From Spirochaetaceae bacterium (GTDB lineage: Bacteria > Spirochaetota > Spirochaetia > B11-G9): a stretch of DNA of 14,869 nucleotides. Made by a program: the position numbers and the translations under genes. The stretch spans positions 1-14,869 of the forward strand of contig DAOVSY010000027.1 in assembly GCA_030633365.1 (NCBI GenBank). The letters run 5' to 3'. The number at the start of each line of letters is the position of its first letter. Position 1 is the stretch's first letter. The notes beneath the pieces are model-generated. The model had not been told where the DNA came from. It saw only the letters and a program-made list of their open reading frames with translations, and searched no databases. Below, piece by piece: positions 8,019-14,869 of this stretch.

Positions 8019-11000
8019 TTAATTTAGATCAAGATATGTAATTTCCTCCAGATGAGACCCATTGTATCCAAGATGAATTTTCCCCAGACTGGCACCATTA
8101 CCATCAGTTTCAGTAAAGTTCTGTCCTGCCTGTGGATTAGTTCCTGCAGGAATGGCAATAACTTCCCAGTCGCCAGTAAAGGCTCCGGTGTTCTCATTAG
8201 CACCTGAAAGAATTCCAGCCAGAGAATTGTTGGGATATGCCATTCTTAGAGATACGGGTGTACCTGTAAATGCACTGGAGTAGGTTGTAATAACTGGTCT
8301 ATAGTCATCATTTCCAATGTCAAAGTCTTTAATAGATATAGAATTATGTTGACCTGCTCCAATGAGGGCATCTACATATACCGTTTTTACAATAGTAAAA
8401 GATGTTCCGTTAAAAGTAAGATATGAGTATTTAAGATAATTTTTCTGAGTATCCTGATATGCCAGATGGATACCTCCATCAGGATCAATTACCATTGCTA
8501 CATGGGCTCCGGCATTTGTATCAATTGTTGTTGGAGTACTCCATGTCCATCCTGTATTCAGAGGATCAGCAGTGTATAAACCCGTATTGGAAATAATCTT
8601 TAAGGATGAGGATACTTCATCATAGTATGCAATATATCCGTAGTGTGTAGTTGCGTTAACTTCATAGACCCCAAGATCAAAATATTCAGAATTTGCTCCG
8701 CTATTAATTCCTGTAACATCCATTCGGCCCCTGGGGGTTGCCAGTCCTGTATCGTTGCTTGCCTGGGTTCCTGCCAGGGCAACTGTGGCATCTGCAGCAG
8801 AAGTATGATATTTGTCAACTGTTGCAAACCAGTCATGACCAAGAGGAATCCTGTTGGCTGAAGTTCCTGTTATGTGATAATAGGTATTAGCTGTAGTAAC
8901 TTCTGCAGCTCCAGTGCCACTTCCTGCCTTAAAACCGTAGAAGACAATACTTCGTGATTCTCCGGCACCCGTATCGAAATATGCAACATAGTTCCTGTTT
9001 ATGGTATTTGATCCGATAGTCTTCATTTTCAGGTTTTTATACCTTCCAAGTGAGAGTTGATTGTAGGCCGGATAATATGCTGCTCCGCCGCCGAATGTTG
9101 GATTATTAAGGAATGAAAGATTTCCCAACCCGAGCCTTGGAAATACACGAGGAACAGAAGCATTTTTACCATTGTTATTCCAGTTATATGATTCATCCCT
9201 TGGTCCGTCATAAGTTGTCCCATCATCCTGATAATTAAAATAATATGTAAGACTAGATGGTATAGCTCCCCACTGTACTGATCCTATAAATCTATAATCG
9301 TCTGCATAGGAAGTCCACTGATTATCGTGGTTAAATAGAAACATTAGAGATCCATTAGTATTAAAGTTAAAATCGCCACCTTTGAGGGCATTACCTTCAG
9401 TGATTTTAGATGTAGCATCACTTAGTCCTTTATACCACCAAAGTTCTTTACCATTTCTGACATACATCCAGTCAAAACCATCTCTATTTGCATTTGGTTC
9501 CATAACTGCATCGCTTAAGCCCTGATATGTAACATCTGAATGAGGTGTTATCTGCCATAGCGAGATAATTCTATCGTCTGTATGATCAGGATAATAGATA
9601 CTGGCTTCCATGTTTTGAGACAGGTTATTAGTATTTGTATTATTACGGCTGCTAACTCCATTTGTTGTTACTGTAAGAGTTCCAGGTGTTGTAATTATTC
9701 CAAGATCAACTATCTGCTCGGTTGTTCCTGTACTTCCTGTCGGGTTAAGGAGAGTTCCTCCTATATTTATGGAATTAGCTGTATTTTCTGCCAGGTTATA
9801 TCCAACAATAGTAACTGTTGATTCTGCTGATATGGTGTATCTGCCTAGAGCGGATCTTTTTACATATGCCCTTAATCCGGAGTCGTTTCCTGTTAGAATA
9901 TCAGTTATATATGGAACAATATCTACTGTGAGTGTCGCTGGTGATATACTGTCATTTACACCGTCATTTCCGGTAGCTCTGATTATGACATCCTCATCTG
10001 CAACTCCTGCAATAGTTGAAGTATCCCAGGTGTAAGTCCAGGTATATTCTTCACCATTGAGAGGGTCACCGTCACTGGCAGCTGTGAGTGCTGCTGTACC
10101 AATATCTGAAAAAGATCCCTGAGAGATTGCCAGAGTCAAAGATGTTACACTGTTATCATCTCTAACCGTTCCGGTAATAGTAACAGTACCACTTAAATCA
10201 GCCTGATTATCTGCATCAGGGCTGTTCTCTGCTTCTTCTATATGACCTGAACCTCCTTCGTGGCTCTGTGTAAAAGGATCGATAGTTGCTACAGGTCCTG
10301 TAAGGTCATTATTATCTGCTAACAGATAGAATCCCATTGTTACGATATTACCATGTGTATCCATGGTTTCACCTATTACGTGGTACCATAAGTCGTTAAG
10401 AGTTGTAGTATCGATTGCTATTGTTCCTTCTGTTGCAGTTGTAGTTATAAAATCTGTATCAACAAAAACAACAGGAGTAAATACATTGGCTGTTCCCGGA
10501 TAACCGTCTCCACCAATTGTATATTCATTTGCAATAGTAAGTTTATAGCCTGTAATATCAATGCCTTCAGCATCACTTACATTCAGTGCAATAGGCAAGC
10601 TGATTCCACTGACTTTTTGATACATAGGTTCGGCTGTATAATTTGATCCACCAACATCAATGCTGTCTATAGAAGGAGGATTATTTGAGATTTGACCTTT
10701 AACTGATGCATAAGTCTTATTCCCTGAATTATCATAGACCACATAGTAGATATCCAAAGGTCCATCAGGGAATACTGTGGTATCAAAAAAAGCAGACCAG
10801 TCATTGAATGTATTGAGTTCTTCTTCAAACCCGTCCTGGTCACCTATTCCTACGACAGTATCAAACTGTCCCTGTTCCAGACGGTTATCTATTGTTATCA
10901 AATAGTTGGTATTTTCAGTAAATGGTACTCCTGAAGTAACTATTCCTGACTGATCATATAGCTCATCTCCTAAGACTGAGTTAATAGCAACAGCCGGAGC

Positions 11001-14000
11001 TACAGCACTCTTCGGACTTTCAAAATTACCATCTTTTACAAAGTATATATTTATTTTATCAATACCGGATACTGTACCAGCGTCTGAGGACCTTCCCATA
11101 ACCTGGAAATTTGAACCTGATATACTTGCATTTCCATCAAAAGTATAAATTTTGGGATCAGAGCCAATTACAAAAGAAAGAGATGCAGGATCTGAATCAA
11201 ACAGAACTGCAGGAAGTTCATTATCAACATTAAAATTGAGGTTCAGACTGGATTGTTTAAAAGTATTATCTGTTACTTTAATAACTGTATACAAGACCCC
11301 GCTTGATCCCGGAAAGAATCCTGCACTATCAGTATCAATAGTTTCACTGAACGTATATTCCTGGTAATCACCAACTGTTGTTGGTCCACTGTTTATATTG
11401 AGATTTTGGTAATTAAGACCGCCATTGAAACTTATCTGAATATAATCTGTGTTTAATGCAACATCATCCTTAATAGTTCCTGTGATTGTAATTGAGCCTT
11501 TCACCAGTGCGCCACTGGAATAATTGACTCCTTCAATTACAGGCGCAGTAGCATCTATATATACCCTTCGAATAGAAGTATTTCCCTGAGTACCATTGCT
11601 GTCATATGGAACAATGTGAAATTGTATATAACCTGTCGGAGAGGGAACAGCTCTGGCTGCCAGGTTTGCCTTTGAAAATTCGCTGTTTTCATTGACCAGT
11701 GCTGTCCATACGCCATTACTTATACTAACTTCCAGATAGTTATCTTCCTCTTCGAAAGGATCGAGAGTATCACCATTTGCAGGATCGGATAAATCAATTG
11801 GGTATGCTGATGGGGTTATAATTCCATCATCATTAAGATCTGCAAAAATACGAACATATGCGGGTGTGTCATCATCTGTAACTGTACTTTGCAATACTAT
11901 AGTTCCGGATACGCTGCTATCATCTCCCGGAATTAAAGTAGCATCTACTATTACCGGTTTATCTCCGTCCGGATCAAGATATACATTTCTTATAGATTCA
12001 GTTTTATTTAATGCTGAATCGACGGCAGTTACTGTAATTGGAAACAGCCATGTACCATCTCCCTGACCGATGGAATAAGTTACATTATCATAAGTATAGG
12101 CATCAAAAGTAGTAAACCAGGAATCATCGGTTCCTGTGTTTGTAAAAGAAATCGGAGAAAGAGCACTTCCAGATATTGAAAGAGATTGAATAGCCCCATT
12201 ATCAATGGTTGTACCCCGCACAGTTACTGTACCATTTACATTTGAATTATTTGCCGGTTCAACATAATTAACTGTCGGCTCTGTGCTGTCAATAACTATT
12301 GTAAGTGATTGTGTGGATTCTCTTCCCCATGTATCTATGGCCTTGACAGTTATGGTTGTATTGCCGTCATTTGTGTTTGTAGCCAGATCTACAGATTTCG
12401 CATAATCCCATGTACCATCACCAATATCTGTTATATTGGTATTAACAAAGCTTCCTCCATTGATGCTGACAAGAACCGAAGCTATCCCACCAGGATCGCT
12501 TATAGTTGATTTAAGAGTGAAATTGTTGTTTAGGAGAGCTCCGGGCATTGATACTCCGGATATTGATCTTGGCAGTAGTGTATATCTGTCAAGTAGAGAA
12601 ATGCTTGTAAGTGAAACTGATGGATTACTTCTATCAACTGCTGCAATAAAGGTTGAAGATGTTGTCATTACTGATGGAATTCCATATGCAGCTTCACCTA
12701 TGTCAGATGCTCTTATCTGCATTGGATACTCATTTGCCGATTCCGGCAGCCCTGCTGCATCAAGATCATGGGAAAATGATACATTTACACCACTGGTTCC
12801 CTGGTTTGTAACTGAAGCCCAGTTTTCAAAACCACCATCATTGAAATCTGCATCATTATTAATATCAAAACGGATTTCAATAGTTGAGGCATCTACACTG
12901 TCATCATCAGTAATTGTCCCGGTAATTAGACCTCCTGTACCGAAAAGGTTTACAGAAGGTGAGTCGGTCAAATTTAATTGGGAAAAAATTGGAGAGTTGT
13001 CTGTCTGATCAAAGTTAATATTAAGGATGTTATCTCCACTTATATTACCAGCACCATCTACAGCTCTCACATGCGCATCATAAGGTCCATCAGCAAAAGC
13101 TGTTGTATCAATTCTGTGACTCCAGCTAAATGTTCCATCTGCAAGCTGCCATCCGGTCCAGTCTCCATTTTCAGGATCACCTGTTACCGCAGCATTATCA
13201 TCACTTATATGAACATAAACCTGATTTACCAGTCTTGTATCGGTTGCATCTCCCCTTAGTAGGAGTGAACCGTTTGCAGTGTCACCGTCTGAAGGTTGGA
13301 AAAATCCAATAGTTGGTCCTGTAGTATCAATTGTAAAATATCGATCTGTTGTAAATATTTTGTCATAGTTGTCTGTTACTATAAGCTGATATGTTACCTG
13401 TCCATCAGGTATCAAAGTATAATTATAGGACCATGTATAATTTACACCGTCAATATCTATTGGTGTTAAGGCAATAGGTGCATCAGTTCCGAATTTTATT
13501 TCGATACTCTTTATCCCGCTGGCATCACTGGCTGTCCCATTAATTGTAAAATTTGAATTGTGGTAAGAACCCTGATCCGGATATGTTATAGCACCAACCG
13601 GATTGTTAAGGTCTATACTGAAAGGTACTGTAGCTATGGTATCATCATCTATTCGTCTGAGGAAATCCCAACTGAATGTGCCAGTCGTAGCATAATCACC
13701 TGTATAATTATTGTCTGCAGCTCTCATCTGCAAACTGTACTGACCATCTGTCAGTCCTGTAAAAATATGGGACCATGTTACCTGATTCGAATCCAACCCT
13801 GGCTGGTTTGAGATATTTGTCCAGTTTTCCAAGCCTCCATCCAGAAAATCTCCATTATTGTTTGAATCAATTCTAATCTGAACTGAGCTGTTCTCTACCT
13901 CATCATCGTCCTCAATAATACCGGAAAGCTGAAGTGCTGGAGGCAGAATATTGTAAGAGGCTGTTCCAATTGTACTGATTGTACTCAGGTAGATGTCCGG

Positions 14001-14869
14001 TCTATCTGAAACCTGATCTATTGTGAAATTTCTTCTTGGGGATGAATCTCCAATATTATTAGGATCGGTATAGTTTAAGCCACTGTCAACTCCAACTATA
14101 TAAAGGGTGTAGTTCCCATCTGCAAGGGCCGATGTATCAATACCATTGACTCCGGTTGCACTCCAGGCATAAGAGCCTGAAAGAAGTGTCCAGTTCGCAT
14201 CCGGGGCTACTGGATTAAATGCAGGAGATTCTACAACACCTGAATCATATTCAGGTCCTACATAATAGTAAACAGATATCAAATTATATCCATCGGTGGA
14301 TTGTCCTGATATATCAATTGTTCCATTGACAATCTGACTGGATCCAGGTTGACTTATGCCTGTGATAGTTGGAGCTTTTACATCAATAACTACCTGTCTG
14401 TCCAGAGTTGTTTCCGCCAGAGAATTGTCAGAAGCTCTTACCTGGTAGGCAACCACCTGTTCTGATGTTCCTGCTCCTGGAACTGTGTATGAATAATTCC
14501 AGTTTGCATATGCATCAGAAGTGGTAACAGGATTCCAAACACCTCCGTCAAAGGATATTTCAACATTGGTAACACTATTGGCATCTGTGGCAGTTCCTGA
14601 AATTGTAAAGTTTAAGTTTTCCACCGATCCGTTTAAAGGACTATCTATAGTTAGAGACGGAGGGCCGTAATCTATATAAAAATCTACAAGTGGCCCTGTG
14701 ATCCATCCATAATTTGTAGGATCTGCATAGACCAGATTATCATCAGTAGCATTATTTTCATCATTGGTATTTATGTCTCTTGCCCGAACCTGGCTTGTAT
14801 GCGGCCCCTGGCTCAGTAGGGATATGTCATGAAACCATGAAACCAAAGTTCCGGAGTTTGTTGGAGGAT
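8019..14869 (-). CDS. Giant Ig-like repeat protein with TIG-like and beta-propeller-like C-terminus (N-terminus cut by window)
   Basis: The frame is open to the right edge: residues PPTNSGT precede the TTG at 14846, so that codon is internal. At least 2282 residues are visible; the signal peptide is not. About 13 Ig-like units run from the edge to about 9910, in a repeating I-II-III subtype order (see the repeat entries). Three type III units carry Asp/Asn-rich loops. A TIG-like domain (about 9910-9610) and a long beta-rich region with propeller-like motifs (about 9600-8022) follow, ending EITYLDLN. No cysteine occurs in the visible part, and Asp and Asn are abundant while Lys is rare. There is no LPXTG motif, no barrel-like end and no recognisable sorting tail. 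It is probably a secreted or surface fibre-like protein for adhesion or glycan binding; that role is inference from architecture. The bacterial Ig domains resemble the Big_7-type group. Confidence 0.9.
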   Translation of the reverse strand, partial: PPTNSGTLVSWFHDISLLSQGPHTSQVRARDINTNDENNATDDNLVYADPTNYGWITGPLVDFYIDYGPPSLTIDSPLNGSVENLNFTISGTATDANSVTNVEISFDGGVWNPVTTSDAYANWNYSYTVPGAGTSEQVVAYQVRASDNSLAETTLDRQVVIDVKAPTITGISQPGSSQIVNGTIDISGQSTDGYNLISVYYYVGPEYDSGVVESPAFNPVAPDANWTLLSGSYAWSATGVNGIDTSALADGNYTLYIVGVDSGLNYTDPNNIGDSSPRRNFTIDQVSDRPDIYLSTISTIGTASYNILPPALQLSGIIEDDDEVENSSVQIRIDSNNNGDFLDGGLENWTNISNQPGLDSNQVTWSHIFTGLTDGQYSLQMRAADNNYTGDYATTGTFSWDFLRRIDDDTIATVPFSIDLNNPVGAITYPDQGSYHNSNFTINGTASDASGIKSIEIKFGTDAPIALTPIDIDGVNYTWSYNYTLIPDGQVTYQLIVTDNYDKIFTTDRYFTIDTTGPTIGFFQPSDGDTANGSLLLRGDATDTRLVNQVYVHISDDNAAVTGDPENGDWTGWQLADGTFSWSHRIDTTAFADGPYDAHVRAVDGAGNISGDNILNINFDQTDNSPIFSQLNLTDSPSVNLFGTGGLITGTITDDDSVDASTIEIRFDINNDADFNDGGFENWASVTNQGTSGVNVSFSHDLDAAGLPESANEYPMQIRASDIGEAAYGIPSVMTTSSTFIAAVDRSNPSVSLTSISLLDRYTLLPRSISGVSMPGALLNNNFTLKSTISDPGGIASVLVSINGGSFVNTNITDIGDGTWDYAKSVDLATNTNDGNTTITVKAIDTWGRESTQSLTIVIDSTEPTVNYVEPANNSNVNGTVTVRGTTIDNGAIQSLSISGSALSPISFTNTGTDDSWFTTFDAYTYDNVTYSIGQGDGTWLFPITVTAVDSALNKTESIRNVYLDPDGDKPVIVDATLIPGDDSSVSGTIVLQSTVTDDDTPAYVRIFADLNDDGIITPSAYPIDLSDPANGDTLDPFEEEDNYLEVSISNGVWTALVNENSEFSKANLAARAVPSPTGYIQFHIVPYDSNGTQGNTSIRRVYIDATAPVIEGVNYSSGALVKGSITITGTIKDDVALNTDYIQISFNGGLNYQNLNINSGPTTVGDYQEYTFSETIDTDSAGFFPGSSGVLYTVIKVTDNTFKQSSLNLNFNVDNELPAVLFDSDPASLSFVIGSDPKIYTFDGNASISGSNFQVMGRSSDAGTVSGIDKINIYFVKDGNFESPKSAVAPAVAINSVLGDELYDQSGIVTSGVPFTENTNYLITIDNRLEQGQFDTVVGIGDQDGFEEELNTFNDWSAFFDTTVFPDGPLDIYYVVYDNSGNKTYASVKGQISNNPPSIDSIDVGGSNYTAEPMYQKVSGISLPIALNVSDAEGIDITGYKLTIANEYTIGGDGYPGTANVFTPVVFVDTDFITTTATEGTIAIDTTTLNDLWYHVIGETMDTHGNIVTMGFYLLADNNDLTGPVATIDPFTQSHEGGSGHIEEAENSPDADNQADLSGTVTITGTVRDDNSVTSLTLAISQGSFSDIGTAALTAASDGDPLNGEEYTWTYTWDTSTIAGVADEDVIIRATGNDGVNDSISPATLTVDIVPYITDILTGNDSGLRAYVKRSALGRYTISAESTVTIVGYNLAENTANSINIGGTLLNPTGSTGTTEQIVDLGIITTPGTLTVTTNGVSSRNNTNTNNLSQNMEASIYYPDHTDDRIISLWQITPHSDVTYQGLSDAVMEPNANRDGFDWMYVRNGKELWWYKGLSDATSKITEGNALKGGDFNFNTNGSLMFLFNHDNQWTSYADDYRFIGSVQWGAIPSSLTYYFNYQDDGTTYDGPRDESYNWNNNGKNASVPRVFPRLGLGNLSFLNNPTFGGGAAYYPAYNQLSLGRYKNLKMKTIGSNTINRNYVAYFDTGAGESRSIVFYGFKAGSGTGAAEVTTANTYYHITGTSANRIPLGHDWFATVDKYHTSAADATVALAGTQASNDTGLATPRGRMDVTGINSGANSEYFDLGVYEVNATTHYGYIAYYDEVSSSLKIISNTGLYTADPLNTGWTWSTPTTIDTNAGAHVAMVIDPDGGIHLAYQDTQKNYLKYSYLTFNGTSFTIVKTVYVDALIGAGQHNSISIKDFDIGNDDYRPVITTYSSAFTGTPVSLRMAYPNNSLAGILSGANENTGAFTGDWEVIAIPAGTNPQAGQNFTETDGNGASLGKIHLGYNGSHLEEITYLDLN
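8022..9605 (-). other. C-terminal beta-propeller-like region of the right-hand giant protein
   Basis: About 525 residues without Ig linkers contain recurring blade-like strands: DWMYVRNGKELWWYKG, GSLMFLFNHDNQW, RNYVAYFDTG, HYGYIAYYDEVSSSLKIIS, GGIHLAYQDTQKNYLKYSYL, RPVITTYSS and GKIHLGYNGSHLEEITYLDL. The xIHLAYxD...LKYxxL pattern is like that of BNR/sialidase-type propeller blades. No catalytic set of residues could be recognised, so a binding role is more likely than an enzyme. Confidence 0.5.
9610..9910 (-). other. IPT/TIG-like domain of the right-hand giant protein
   Basis: After the last Ig unit the sequence changes to PYITDIL...STVTIVGYNLAENTANSINIGG, later GTLTVTTNGVSSRNN. The order of strand, GxNL, a named-property strand and a final GxLTVTTxG strand is the usual IPT/TIG pattern, an Ig-fold domain often found next to carbohydrate-active or surface modules. 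A single copy is seen. Confidence 0.6.
10294..11541 (-). repeat. Ig cassette copy 4 (I-II-III, type III degenerate)
   Basis: Type I (about 11541-11213) has KGSITITGTIKDDVALN. The type II unit (about 11212-10678) is enlarged by an insert but keeps the FFDTTVFPDGPLDIYYVVYD strand pair typical of subtype II. The third unit (about 10677-10294) lacks DDD and reads ALNVSDAEGIDITGYKL, so its type III assignment is tentative. A further type I unit (about 10293-9911, GTVTITGTVRDDNSV) follows before the TIG-like domain. Confidence 0.5.
11542..12625 (-). repeat. Ig cassette copy 3 (subtypes I-II-III), more diverged
   Basis: Type I spans about 12625-12276 (NNFTLKSTISDPGGIASVLVSINGG). Type II spans about 12275-11958 (NGTVTVRGTTIDNGAIQSL, then ITVTAVDSALNKTE). 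Type III spans about 11957-11542, after LDPDGDKP and with LQSTVTDDDTPAYVRI and an Asp/Asn loop. DNA identity with the other copies is low by eye, so the duplications are old. Confidence 0.62.
12626..13600 (-). repeat. Ig cassette copy 2 (subtypes I-II-III)
   Basis: Type I spans about 13600-13318 (NFTINGTASDASGIKSIEIKFG). Type II spans about 13317-12991 (NGSLLLRGDATD, then RIDTTAFADGPYDAHVRAVD). Type III spans about 12990-12626, after FDQTDNSP and with ITGTITDDDSVD. The closest match to copy 1 is in type III, where both contain DGG(L/F)ENW preceded by an Asp/Asn loop. Confidence 0.7.
13601..14661 (-). repeat. Ig cassette copy 1 (subtypes I-II-III)
   Basis: Type I spans about 14661-14374 (NFTISGTATDANSVTNVEISFDGG). 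Type II spans about 14373-14001 (NGTIDISG, then GIDTSALADGNYTLYIVGVD). Type III spans about 14000-13601, opening after DQVSDRP and carrying LSGIIEDDDEV. The period is about 353 residues. Boundaries are accurate to roughly ten residues and were placed by eye on linker prolines. Confidence 0.68.

Noticed and set aside
12436..13008. 190-codon open frame on the plus strand opposite the giant gene
   Set aside because: It is antisense to conserved Ig repeats, its translation is low-complexity Ser/Ile-rich with no recognisable domain, and it has no ribosome-binding site or promoter that I can see.
14844..14846. TTG as the true start of the right-hand giant protein
   Set aside because: The frame continues to the window edge and the sequence after it is ordinary Ig-domain strand with no signal peptide; the gene is cut by the window.
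8019..14869. Tandem DNA repeats or a CRISPR-like array in the giant gene
   Set aside because: The repeats are visible at protein level only; DNA copies are too diverged, and there are no regular short direct repeats with spacers.

Overview
The window is AT-rich, tightly packed bacterial DNA with five protein-coding genes and very little intergenic space. The features fit a free-living or host-associated spirochaete (Spirochaetota): a GH13-type sugar phosphorylase beside an MFS transporter, a solute-binding-type protein, and very large secreted proteins built from bacterial Ig-like domains, one ending in an outer-membrane-barrel-like segment. This assignment is inference from gene content; there is no rRNA or marker gene to confirm it. 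The barrel-like end at least argues for a cell with an outer membrane.

Left end (1-1780, plus strand): the C-terminal end of a GH13_18-like sugar phosphorylase runs in from outside the window. An MFS permease follows after a short gap, probably in the same operon. A perfect 29-base palindrome closes this unit; it contains the permease stop codon and lies 3 bases from the end of the convergent gene.

Middle (1784-6682, minus strand): a 1632-residue exported protein with a Sec signal peptide, about 14 Ig-like units and a C-terminal segment of about 167 residues that looks like a small outer-membrane beta-barrel ending in Phe. It is transcribed divergently from a small gene (6822-7967, plus strand) for a membrane-anchored, shortened relative of ABC sugar-binding proteins, with no permease or ATPase gene beside it.

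Right end (8019-14869, minus strand): a second giant protein, N-terminally cut by the window, with at least 2282 residues visible. It has about 13 Ig-like units, then an IPT/TIG-like domain, then a probable beta-propeller. It ends at a good intrinsic terminator shared with the convergent small gene.

The main observation is that the two giant proteins share the same domain grammar. Three distinguishable Ig subtypes occur in the fixed order I-II-III. Subtype III always begins after an acidic linker of the SDKP/GDKP type and usually carries a DDD motif. The two proteins then end differently: a barrel in one, TIG plus propeller in the other. This suggests a pair of surface proteins made from one ancestral cassette, one anchored in the outer membrane and one released or held by a partner. 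Their function and any physical interaction are not shown by the sequence.
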